From assembly GCA_012841735.1 (NCBI GenBank), contig DUUE01000424.1, positions 1 through 5,781 of the forward strand: 5,781 bases of DNA. Reading direction: 5' to 3'. The stretch is from Bacillota bacterium. Lineage in GTDB: Bacteria > Bacillota > Dethiobacteria > Dethiobacterales > Dethiobacteraceae. Positions 1 through 5,754 of this stretch are shown piece after piece; within the stretch, counting starts at the first letter, position 1; each line of letters begins with the position of its first letter. Both the position numbers and the translations under genes were made by a program. Below the pieces are notes generated by a model. It was not told the origin of the DNA. It saw only the letters and a program-made list of their open reading frames with translations, and did no database searches.

Positions 1-121
1 CAGGTGCAACCGCCTCACCCGGAACATTCGCGTTATCATAATGCGCTGTCTTCCCGGCTGAGCAGCCGGCCACAAACACCACAAACAAAAGCAGTACCAA
101 CAGGGCCCAGTATTTTTTCAT
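1..121 (-). CDS. Lipoprotein of unknown function, N-terminal part only (cut by window edge)
   Basis: Reading the minus strand from an ATG at 121-119 gives 40 residues open to the window edge. They begin MKKYWALLVLLLFVVFVAGC, a textbook lipoprotein signal peptide: two lysines, a hydrophobic core at about residues 4-18, and a lipobox V17-A18-G19-C20 with Cys20 as the lipidated residue. The following stretch (SAGKTAHYDNANVPGEAVAP) is polar, as expected for the tether after the cysteine. A strong ribosome binding site (GAGGGGG, 135-129) lies 7 nt before the ATG, which supports the start. The gene begins 60 nt after the rnhA stop on the same strand, with no terminator-like hairpin plus T-run between them, so the two may be co-transcribed. 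The function cannot be judged from this fragment. Inference: an exported protein anchored to the outer face of the cytoplasmic membrane. Confidence 0.8.
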   Translation of the reverse strand, partial: MKKYWALLVLLLFVVFVAGCSAGKTAHYDNANVPGEAVAP

Positions 122-181
122 TTTTACGCCCCCTCATTTTAGATACCTTTTTGACGTGCAGCACAAGCCGGAAGTTCCTTT

Positions 182-616
182 TTACCTGCCGGGAATACCC
201 GAGCGCGCCAGTTCGTCACAGCGGTTATTCAAAGGATCATCCGCATGGCCTTTCACTTTGATCCATTCTATGCTGTGCCTTGCGGCCAGCTCCAAAAGCC
301 TTTCCCACAGGTCCCTGTTCTGGACAGGCTCCTTTTTACTGTTGAGCCAGCCGTTTTTCTGCCAGTTTTTAAACCAGTTCTGCCGGAAGGCATTAATCAG
401 GTAGGCACTGTCACTGTGCAGTTTCACCCGGCAGGGATATTTAAGCTGCTCCAGGGCGACAATGGCCGCCAGCAGCTCCATGCGCTGGTTGGTTGTTTTT
501 TCTTCACCGCCCGAAAGCTCCCGGACATGGTCGCCATAGCACAACACCGCGCCGTAGCCGCCGGGTCCCGGATTGCCGGAACAGGCACCGTCAGTATAAA
601 TTATAACTTCTTTCAT
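182..616 (-). CDS. rnhA: Ribonuclease HI
   Basis: This 144-residue protein cleaves the RNA strand of RNA-DNA hybrids, acting in the cytoplasm on R-loops and replication primers. All catalytic positions of the family are visible: Asp9 in YTDGACSGNPGPGGYG, Glu47 in NQRMEL, Asp69 in HSDSAYL, His124 in KGHADDP and Asp134 in NRCDELA. They match the spacing of the Escherichia coli enzyme (D10, E48, D70, H124, D134). The tryptophan- and lysine-rich segment around 81-95 (WFKNWQKNGWLNSKK) corresponds to the basic protrusion (handle) that binds the hybrid, so this is a handle-containing RNase HI. It is slightly shorter than the 155-residue E. coli protein because the C-terminus stops soon after the last catalytic helix. 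The ATG is preceded 4 nt upstream by a near-perfect AAGGAGGAG (627-619). It is followed on the same strand by a lipoprotein gene and is divergent from the germination operon. Confidence 0.96.
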   Translation of the reverse strand: MKEVIIYTDGACSGNPGPGGYGAVLCYGDHVRELSGGEEKTTNQRMELLAAIVALEQLKYPCRVKLHSDSAYLINAFRQNWFKNWQKNGWLNSKKEPVQNRDLWERLLELAARHSIEWIKVKGHADDPLNNRCDELARSGIPGR

Positions 617-852
617 GGCTCCTCCTTATTTTGCAGCAAAAGCGGCACCGTTTCCCTTTCCCGCGGCGCCGGTATTTTTGTATTGTTCATAAAGCGGCCG
701 CTAAAAGGGAAGCCTGAAAAATAACAGGATCTGCAGGCTATATTCTTGCTGCCACCGCCCGTTTCCTGCCGCCGGCAGGTGTTTGCACGGGCGGGAATAA
801 AAAAGCCGTCCTCAGCAGATATTGTAACTATCACCATATATCCGGAGGCAAT
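617..852. other. Divergent intergenic region between rnhA and the germination operon
   Basis: This 236-bp stretch separates two divergently oriented genes and should contain the promoters of both. It carries the ribosome binding sites of rnhA (minus strand, 627-619) and of the gerA-type gene (GGAGG, 844-848). It is rich in palindromes: CCGCGG and GGCGCC near 661-670, AGCGGCCGCT at 693-702, a weak AGCCTG/CAGGCT pair at 711-716 and 734-739, and a nested hairpin at 755-794. I looked for a sporulation sigma-G promoter on the plus strand and sigma-A promoters on both strands and found only poor matches at wrong spacings, so no promoter is called. A minus-strand reading frame runs through the region into the rnhA start, but its product has low-complexity, non-protein-like content and I do not regard it as a gene. 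Confidence 0.6.
755..794. repeat. Nested GC-rich inverted repeat (hairpin)
   Basis: An outer pair of 8-bp arms, CCGCCCGT (755-762) and ACGGGCGG (787-794), encloses an inner perfect hairpin CCTGCC-GCC-GGCAGG (765-779). There are small bulges of 2 nt on the left and 7 nt on the right. The arms are exact complements. No T-run follows on the plus strand (GAATAAAAAAG follows), and none follows the minus-strand exit side, so it does not look like an intrinsic terminator in either direction. It lies about 60 bp upstream of the gerA-type start and could be an RNA structure in the 5' untranslated region or an operator-like DNA palindrome. The role is unknown. Confidence 0.6.
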
Positions 853-2532
853 ATGACAAACGCATTTTCCCTCCTGCGCAAAATTATCCGCCCCAGGTCC
901 ACAAGGCCCGCCGCCCCGCAAACAGACAATGAAGCGGCGGCCAAAAAACCGGAAAACGTTGATTCCACGATTCTTAAAGAGCGGCTGGCATTAATCAAAA
1001 ACCGGCTGGGCGAAAGCAATGATGTTGTCATACGCGAGTTTTCCACCGGCAGCACTGAAGTAAAAATGGCCGTCCTTTTTATCGACGGGCTGGCCAATAA
1101 ACAGCTGATCAATGACGCCATCATCAAGCCGCTTTTGTCAACAACCATCGTCAATCATTATCCGGAAAAGCTGACAGCGAAAAATGCCTTTGACCTGGTA
1201 AAAAACAATATTGTTTTTTACAGCGAAATTTCCACCGCCCCGGACCTGACACAGGCACTGAAAATGGTTCTCTCCGGCGATACCGCCCTTTTTATTGACG
1301 GAGAACAAAAAGTGCTGGTTTTCGGCACCCGTGCCTGGGAAAAACGCACACCCGCGGAACCGGAAACGGAAGCGGCAGTCCGCGGCTCACGTGAAGGCTT
1401 TACAGAAACCATGCGCATCAATACTTCCCTGTTGCGCCGGCGGATTAAACATGAGAATCTGCGTTTTGAAACCATGAAGGCGGGCAGGCGGACGGTCACC
1501 GATGTGAACCTGGTCTATATCAGTGATATTGTCAATCAACGCACCCTGGAGGAGGTGCGCCGGCGGATCGCGGCCATCGATACGGACGCCATCCTGGAAT
1601 CCGGCTACATTGAAGAATATATCGAGGATTACCCCTTTTCCATTTTCCCGCAAATCGAACATACGGAAAGGGTGGACAAGGCGGCAGCCGCCGTCATTGA
1701 GGGGCGGATTCTCATTATGACGGACAATACGCCGTTTATGCTTATTGTCCCCACCACCTTCTTCCAATACATTTCCGCAGCGGAGGATTACTACGAACGG
1801 CCCTATATCGCGCTTTTCCTGCGTTTCTTGCGCCTTTTTGTCCTGAATATTGCCCTTTTCCTGCCGGCGGCCTACGTGGCTGTGGTAACATTCCACCAGG
1901 AAATGCTGCCGACACCGCTTTTGCTCAGCATTGCCGCCTCCCGGGAAGGCATCCCTTTCCCGGTGGTGGCGGAGGCCCTGGTGATGGAGGGCACCTTTGA
2001 AGTCCTGCGGGAAGCGGGTGTCCGGCTGCCCAAAACAGTGGGCCAGGCTGTCAGCATCGTGGGAGGTCTGGTGATCGGTGATGCCGCCATCAGGGCCGGC
2101 CTTGTTTCCCCGGCCATGGTTATTATCGTGGCAACTACGGCCATCTCCACTTTTGCCATCCCGGCCTATAACGCCGCCGTCAGTATACGCCTGCTGCGCT
2201 TCCCCCTGATTTTCCTGGCAGGTATTATGGGCCTGTACGGCCTGATCTGCGGCCTGATTCTGATTCTGATTCACCTGGCAGGGTTGCAGTCCTTCGGTGT
2301 ACCGTATTTAAGCCCCCTTGTCCACGGCACTTTCAGTGACGTTGTGAAAACATTTACCCGCCCGCCCTGGTGGCTGTTTGTCAGGCGACCGCACATGCTG
2401 GGACTGCAGCAATCCAGAAGGCAGGCAACCAACACTTTTAGCCGCAAGCCTGAGGGCAGCACCAGAGAGCTGACACATGACGCAACAGGCGAAAAGAGGC
2501 AGAATCAGCCGGGAGGGGAAAATGACAGCTAG
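853..2532 (+). CDS. GerA-family spore germination protein, A subunit of a germinant receptor
   Basis: A 559-residue inner-membrane protein of the GerA/GerKA family, usually about 480-560 residues. In spores the A subunit assembles with the B and C subunits, and structural work on the family indicates it forms an oligomeric ion channel that opens on nutrient sensing. Residues 1 to about 310 are a hydrophilic N-terminal region with family-typical segments (ILKERLALIKNRLG near 40-53; VKMAVLFIDGL near 72-82). The membrane part spans about 319-476, with hydrophobic segments near 319-347, 400-415, 419-438 and 450-476. The diagnostic GerA core lies between: SREGIPFP (363-370), EALVMEGTFEVLREAG (374-389), LPKTVGQAVSIVGGLVIGDAA (392-412) and SPAMVIIVA (419-427). 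A polar, basic tail of about 55 residues follows the last helix. The start is fixed by CGGAGG 4 nt before the ATG. It is the first gene of the operon and its end overlaps the gerC-type start by 11 nt, suggesting translational coupling. Which nutrient it serves cannot be read from sequence. Confidence 0.96.
   Translation: MTNAFSLLRKIIRPRSTRPAAPQTDNEAAAKKPENVDSTILKERLALIKNRLGESNDVVIREFSTGSTEVKMAVLFIDGLANKQLINDAIIKPLLSTTIVNHYPEKLTAKNAFDLVKNNIVFYSEISTAPDLTQALKMVLSGDTALFIDGEQKVLVFGTRAWEKRTPAEPETEAAVRGSREGFTETMRINTSLLRRRIKHENLRFETMKAGRRTVTDVNLVYISDIVNQRTLEEVRRRIAAIDTDAILESGYIEEYIEDYPFSIFPQIEHTERVDKAAAAVIEGRILIMTDNTPFMLIVPTTFFQYISAAEDYYERPYIALFLRFLRLFVLNIALFLPAAYVAVVTFHQEMLPTPLLLSIAASREGIPFPVVAEALVMEGTFEVLREAGVRLPKTVGQAVSIVGGLVIGDAAIRAGLVSPAMVIIVATTAISTFAIPAYNAAVSIRLLRFPLIFLAGIMGLYGLICGLILILIHLAGLQSFGVPYLSPLVHGTFSDVVKTFTRPPWWLFVRRPHMLGLQQSRRQATNTFSRKPEGSTRELTHDATGEKRQNQPGGENDS
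2511..2518 (+). promoter_or_regulatory. Ribosome binding site deciding the gerC-type start
   Basis: GGGAGGGG sits inside the 3' end of the gerA-type gene, with its GGAGG core 5 nt before the ATG at 2522. It argues for this start over the upstream in-frame ATG at 2477, which would add 15 polar residues in front of the signal peptide. The arrangement, with the site and start codon within the preceding reading frame, is typical of translational coupling. Confidence 0.8.
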
Positions 2533-3811
2533 ACGCATTTGCGCCGTCATTTTAATAATATTTTTACTGCTTTTGATCCCCGGCTGCTGGGACCAGCGGG
2601 AGATAGAGCAGCTGGCCATAGTCCGTGCCATAGCCGTTGATTACCTGCCCGGCCGCAAAGCTCCCTACCTGGTGACAATGGTGGTGCTGCGCCCGGCCGA
2701 CCTGGCCGGCGGGGAGAGCGGCGGCGGCAGCGGCGGCGGCAGCCAACCGCTGCAGCTTTTCTCCGGTGTGGGGGCTTCCATTGACCTGGCCATTACACAG
2801 ACCACAACTGCTCTGTCACGGCGCGTTTACCTTTCTCATGCCGAACTGGTCCTGGTGGGTGAAGAACTGGCCAGAACCGGAATAACACCGGTGCTTGACT
2901 TTATTATCAGGTATCCGGAGATACGCAACAGTGTCTACCTGATGTTTGTCCCGGGCAGGGCACAGCAGGTCCTGCCGGTGCCTGAGCGGCTGGAAGAAGC
3001 CGTAGTGTCGGAAATGCTGGGACTGTTAAAAAATGCGGAACAAATACCTTTTTCCGACCCGCAGCGGGCTTTTGAATTCCTGCGCGATCTGCTTCGCCAC
3101 GGACAGGAACCGTTTCTGGCTGTCATGCAGGCCCCCCCGCCGCTGGAGGCCACACTGCCGGAACTGCAGCAGGTTAAAGAAAGCGCCGGCGGGCGGCAAA
3201 ATGGCGGGCAGGGAGAAGGCGGCGGGCAAGGCACAAGTCCCGGGGGCGGACAGCAGGAAGAAGAAAAAGTTCTGACCGTGGCGGGAACGGCCGCTTTTAA
3301 GAACGACAAACTGGCAGGCATCATGGATGCCCGTGAAACACGCGGTTACCTCTGGTTTACAGGCAATGTGCGCAATGCCGTCATTGCCGTCCATGACCCC
3401 GGGCAGCCGGAAGCTGTCATCAGCATGCTGGTAACACGGGCACAAACAAAAATCACCCCGGTGGTAAAGGGTGACAAGGTCTCTTTCCGGGTTGAAGTGG
3501 ATACCGAGGGGGACATCAGCAGCCAGAACACCACCACCAACCTGAACACCCCGGAAATACTGCGCAAACTTAACAGCGCCATTGCCGGTGCCGTCAAAGT
3601 GGAAATGGAACAGGCGCTGCAAAAGATGCAGTCACTGGAGACAGACCTGGTAGGTTTCGGCGCCATTTTAGGCCGCAAGGAACCAAAACTGTTTGGGAAG
3701 CTGCATAAAAAGTGGCCCCGGTTTTTCCGCACACTGGAAGTGGACATTACCGTCAAAGCCAATATCAGGCGCACCGGCCAGCAGGGCAACGTTCCTGCAG
3801 GCTACCACTGA
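2522..3811 (+). CDS. GerC-family spore germination lipoprotein, C subunit of a germinant receptor
   Basis: From the ATG at 2522 the product has 429 residues. It begins with a lipoprotein signal peptide (RR at 4-5, hydrophobic core 8-19, lipobox I19-P20-G21-C22), and Cys22 is directly followed by the family hallmark WDQREIEQLAIV (23-34). C subunits are diacylglycerol-anchored to the outer face of the spore inner membrane and are needed for receptor function. The N-terminal domain covers about 23-210 and includes SHAELVLVGEELARTGI (105-121). The C-terminal domain covers about 250-415 and ends in the typical KLHKKWPRFFRTLEVDITVK (393-412). Two low-complexity inserts stand out: a Gly/Ser run at 63-74 and a Gly/Gln/Glu linker at about 221-248 joining the domains. 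They help make it longer than the usual 370-400 residues. An in-frame ATG at 2477 is a less likely start because it would bury the signal peptide. Confidence 0.95.
   Translation: MTARRICAVILIIFLLLLIPGCWDQREIEQLAIVRAIAVDYLPGRKAPYLVTMVVLRPADLAGGESGGGSGGGSQPLQLFSGVGASIDLAITQTTTALSRRVYLSHAELVLVGEELARTGITPVLDFIIRYPEIRNSVYLMFVPGRAQQVLPVPERLEEAVVSEMLGLLKNAEQIPFSDPQRAFEFLRDLLRHGQEPFLAVMQAPPPLEATLPELQQVKESAGGRQNGGQGEGGGQGTSPGGGQQEEEKVLTVAGTAAFKNDKLAGIMDARETRGYLWFTGNVRNAVIAVHDPGQPEAVISMLVTRAQTKITPVVKGDKVSFRVEVDTEGDISSQNTTTNLNTPEILRKLNSAIAGAVKVEMEQALQKMQSLETDLVGFGAILGRKEPKLFGKLHKKWPRFFRTLEVDITVKANIRRTGQQGNVPAGYH
2717..2743 (+). repeat. 12-bp tandem repeat coding for a Gly/Ser run in the gerC-type gene
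   Basis: The unit AGCGGCGGCGGC occurs twice in a row (2717-2728 and 2729-2740) followed by a partial third copy AGC (2741-2743). It encodes Ser-Gly-Gly-Gly repeats at about residues 66-74, between a predicted beta strand (TMVVLRPADL) and PLQLFSG. Such perfect short repeats can gain or lose units by slippage while staying in frame. Confidence 0.85.
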
Positions 3812-3823
3812 CAGAACACATCC

Positions 3824-3832
3824 AGGGAGATG
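3824..3832 (+). promoter_or_regulatory. Ribosome binding site abutting the start codon of the small membrane-protein gene
   Basis: AGGGAG (3824-3829) is followed immediately by ATG (3830-3832), leaving no spacer, whereas 4-7 nt is seen for rnhA, the lipoprotein and the other three operon genes. No in-frame start exists upstream, because the gerC-type stop codon TGA at 3809-3811 is in the same frame. A CTG at 3839 would have a 9-nt spacer but is a rare start. Translation may therefore be weak or coupled to termination of the gerC-type gene 18 nt earlier. Confidence 0.5.
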
Positions 3833-4033
3833 ATCATACTGCTTGCCTTACTGCTTGCTGCCCTTTTTCTCATCGCCATCGTGGAAACGGCGCCCCTTGT
3901 CAGGCAAAAACACTGGCCCGAGCTGGCAGCCTTCCTTTTTCTGTGGGGACTGTCATCCTTTCTGGCGGTAGCACAATTTGTGGGGGTCAATTTGCCAAAC
4001 TCAATGCGCTTTTTTGAAAAGATCCTGCCGTAG
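3830..4033 (+). CDS. Small two-helix membrane protein in the germination operon, candidate D-type receptor subunit
   Basis: A 67-residue protein with two clear membrane segments: about 2-18 (IILLALLLAALFLIAIV) and about 32-51 (ELAAFLFLWGLSSFLAVAQF). A short charged connector (ETAPLVRQKHWP, 19-30) joins them, and a short C-terminal tail ends SMRFFEKILP. It lies 18 nt after the gerC-type stop and 28 nt before the gerB-type start, in the same direction, so it is almost certainly co-transcribed. Known: some Bacillus germinant-receptor operons encode, or lie beside, a D protein of about 70-75 residues with two predicted membrane helices that modulates receptor activity. The size, topology and location match, but I cannot show sequence homology. 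Alternatives are an unrelated small membrane protein or a spurious frame. The hydrophobic profile, the tight fit between neighbours and the lack of a better frame argue for a real gene; the abutting ribosome binding site is the main doubt. Confidence 0.75.
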   Translation: MIILLALLLAALFLIAIVETAPLVRQKHWPELAAFLFLWGLSSFLAVAQFVGVNLPNSMRFFEKILP

Positions 4034-4047
4034 AAAAGCCTGCTGCA

Positions 4048-4055
4048 GAAAGGAG
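4048..4055 (+). promoter_or_regulatory. Ribosome binding site deciding the gerB-type start
   Basis: GAAAGGAG lies 6 nt before the ATG at 4062. It selects this start over the in-frame ATG at 3978, which would overlap the small membrane-protein gene and add 28 residues rich in Cys, Arg and Lys that have no place at the N-terminus of a permease. Confidence 0.85.
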
Positions 4056-4061
4056 TCCGGT

Positions 4062-5177
4062 ATGCTGGAAAAAGGGAAAATTTCACCGCGGCAAAGCGGC
4101 GAACTGCTCTTTATTACTGTCCTGGCCACAGCCATTCTGCTTGTCCCCGCTGTTACCACCTCTATTGCCGCCCAGGACGCCTGGCTTGCCATTCTGTTAA
4201 GTACCCTGCCCGGCTTTTTCCTGCTGGGCGTCCTTTCCTGGCTGGGCGGCAAACACCCGGGCCAGACACTATTCCAGTATGCAGAAACAATTCTGGGCAA
4301 ATGGCCCGGTAAACTTTTTGGTTTGCTGTATGTCTGGATCATGCTGCAGACGGCGGCCACCACCACCCGGCAGTTCAGTGATTATCTCAGTACTGCCTTC
4401 ATGCCGCTGACGCCGCTTTCCGTTTTTACCCTGAGCCTGATCTTTCTCTCGGTTGTTGCCGTTATTTCCGGGCTGGAAGTAATTGCCCGCATGAATGAAT
4501 TTATTATCCTGCTGGTGGTGGCATTTTTAATGCTGGTAATGGTACTGGCCCTGCCCAACTGGGAGCCGGCCAACCTGCTGCCCGTTCTTGCTCACGGCCT
4601 TGTGCCTGTCCTGCGGGCAAGCGCCACCCCGGCCGTATTTATGGGAGAAGTGCTGGTGGCGGCTGTTTTGCTCCCCTATACCACCCGGCCCCAGCGCACT
4701 TTTGCCGCCGGAGCGGCAGCGCTCTTATCTGCCGCTTTTCTGCTGGCTGCCGGGGTGGTGGCGGCCATTGCCACATTCGGGCCGGCGCTGGTGTCCGTCT
4801 TCCGCTTCCCCCTGCATATGTTTGTCCGGACCATCAATATCGGCGATATTCTCACCCGGTTTGAGGTGATCGTCATGGTCACCTGGGTGGCCGGTGTTTT
4901 TATCAAACTGTCCGTTTTTCTCTACTGTGCCTCCCTGGGGCTGGCTCAGGTGCTGGGACTCCGGCAATACCGTCCCGTAGTCTTTCCCCTGGGAATTTTG
5001 GTTGCTGTTTTTTGCTTCCTTTTTTTTGAAAACATTGTGGAAATAACAGAGGGGATTAAATCGGTTGCCCCCAAAGTTTATGCCATTTATTATCTTGTCC
5101 TGCCGCTGCTGCTCGTCATCATTACGGTGGTGCGGGAAAAAATCTTCGGGCACAAGTTTCAGGCCAAGCGTCAGTAG
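4062..5177 (+). CDS. GerB-family spore germination permease, B subunit of a germinant receptor
   Basis: A 371-residue integral membrane protein of the spore permease (GerAB/GerKB) branch of the APC amino acid transporter superfamily. The family is usually about 360-370 residues with ten helices. In characterised receptors the B subunit binds the nutrient germinant and passes the signal to the A subunit. I count ten hydrophobic segments, at about 12-36, 41-61, 84-101, 118-138, 144-165, 186-206, 213-238, 268-293, 305-325 and 337-357. Family features include the N-terminal ISPRQSGELLFITVLATAIL, the loop after helix 2 with HPGQTLFQYAETILGKWPGK (65-84), and the later RFPLHMFVRTINIGDILTRFE (248-268), which is typical of GerB proteins. 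The tail (REKIFGHKFQAKRQ) is basic. It closes the operon. Its stop TAG (5175-5177) lies inside the end of the convergent comEA gene, and there is no room for a private terminator. Ligand specificity cannot be predicted here. Confidence 0.95.
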   Translation: MLEKGKISPRQSGELLFITVLATAILLVPAVTTSIAAQDAWLAILLSTLPGFFLLGVLSWLGGKHPGQTLFQYAETILGKWPGKLFGLLYVWIMLQTAATTTRQFSDYLSTAFMPLTPLSVFTLSLIFLSVVAVISGLEVIARMNEFIILLVVAFLMLVMVLALPNWEPANLLPVLAHGLVPVLRASATPAVFMGEVLVAAVLLPYTTRPQRTFAAGAAALLSAAFLLAAGVVAAIATFGPALVSVFRFPLHMFVRTINIGDILTRFEVIVMVTWVAGVFIKLSVFLYCASLGLAQVLGLRQYRPVVFPLGILVAVFCFLFFENIVEITEGIKSVAPKVYAIYYLVLPLLLVIITVVREKIFGHKFQAKRQ

Positions 5178-5737
5178 AGGGTAACATATTCCCTGAGTGT
5201 CTCCACCGTACTGGGGCCGATCCCACTCACATTTACCAGTTCTTCCAAGGTCTGAAAAGGTCCGTTTTTTTCCCGGTAAGCCACAATAGCCGCCGCTTTG
5301 GCAGGCCCGATGCCGGGCAGGCGATCCAGTTCCTCCGCTGTGGCTGTATTAATGTTAATTTTTCCTCCCGTTGCTGCAGCGGGCAGCTCCTGCCCCAGGA
5401 AAGGAACACTGATGCGGCGCCCGTCGTATAACGGTTCCGCCAGGTTCAGGGCATGTTCATCCCCGTCGGGCAGAACGCCTCCCGCCGCCTCCAGGGCATG
5501 AATTACACGTGCCCCTGCCGGTAGTGTATAGACACCCGGGCGGCGCACCGCCCCCGCCACGTGGACAAAAATCTCCGCTTCCCGCTTTTTTTCCTGCAGA
5601 TTGTTATCTCCGGGCGGCACAATAACCGGCCCCTCTGTTTTGGTGGCAAAAACGGCAAAACGGAGCACCAAGCCTGCCACAAGGAGCACAGCCAGGAGCA
5701 GTGCCCCTGCCAGTTCGCGCCTGTTCATGGCAAACAT
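5171..5737 (-). CDS. comEA: ComEA-type DNA-binding competence protein
   Basis: A 188-residue membrane-anchored protein. It has an N-terminal helix at about 10-31 with no lipobox. A linker follows, then an SLBB-type domain at about 56-113 (IFVHVAGAVRRPGVYTLPAG, then ISVPF) and a C-terminal ComEA helix-hairpin-helix domain at 126-188. That domain shows KININTATAEELDRLPGIGP (126-145), AAAIVAYREKNGPFQTLEEL (148-167) and a second hairpin SGIGP (171-175). ComEA binds double-stranded DNA at the cell surface during uptake and passes it to the ComEC channel; comEC, often downstream or nearby, is not in this window. The order anchor-SLBB-HhH and the length agree with ComEA of Gram-positive bacteria. 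The start at 5737 has GGGAGG (5754-5749) 11 nt upstream, a long spacer; an ATG three codons later (5728) would be further still. Its stop TGA (5173-5171) overlaps the gerB-type gene. Competence in this organism is not implied, since comEA is widespread. Confidence 0.95.
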   Translation of the reverse strand: MFAMNRRELAGALLLAVLLVAGLVLRFAVFATKTEGPVIVPPGDNNLQEKKREAEIFVHVAGAVRRPGVYTLPAGARVIHALEAAGGVLPDGDEHALNLAEPLYDGRRISVPFLGQELPAAATGGKININTATAEELDRLPGIGPAKAAAIVAYREKNGPFQTLEELVNVSGIGPSTVETLREYVTLY

Positions 5738-5748
5738 AAAAAAACAAG

Positions 5749-5754
5749 CCTCCC
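5749..5754 (-). promoter_or_regulatory. Ribosome binding site of comEA with a long T-rich spacer
   Basis: On the minus strand GGGAGG is followed by CTTGTTTTTTT and then the ATG at 5737, an 11-nt spacer. This is longer than the other genes here but workable. A 12-codon frame starting ATG at 5760 spans this site and ends in a TGA that overlaps the internal ATG at 5728; I consider it chance. Confidence 0.5.

Noticed and set aside
693..702. AGCGGCCGCT palindrome as an operator
   Set aside because: A single 10-bp GC palindrome in GC-rich DNA is weak evidence for a regulator site; I saw no second copy in the window.
245..724. Plus-strand open frame (159 codons) across rnhA
   Set aside because: It is antisense to RNase HI, whose catalytic residues are all present, and it carries no protein-like features of its own.
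613..921. Minus-strand open frame upstream of and overlapping the rnhA start by 4 nt
   Set aside because: It begins inside the gerA-type gene on the opposite strand, its product has no recognisable motif, and the region reads better as a divergent intergenic stretch. The 4-nt overlap with rnhA is the only point in its favour.
1387..2274. Long minus-strand open frame (295 codons) opposite the gerA-type gene
   Set aside because: It is fully antisense to a well-supported GerA-family gene, is rich in Gln, Asn, Gly and His without domain motifs, and follows the codon structure of the opposite strand.
2477..2521. Upstream ATG extension of the gerC-type gene
   Set aside because: It would place 15 polar residues before the lipoprotein signal peptide and has no good ribosome binding site; 2522 has GGGAGGGG upstream.
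3026..3622. Minus-strand open frame (198 codons) opposite the gerC-type gene
   Set aside because: It is antisense to a convincing GerC-family gene and has no coherent domain.
3978..4061. Upstream ATG extension of the gerB-type gene
   Set aside because: It would add 28 Cys/Arg/Lys-rich residues and overlap the small membrane-protein gene; the ATG at 4062 has a proper ribosome binding site.
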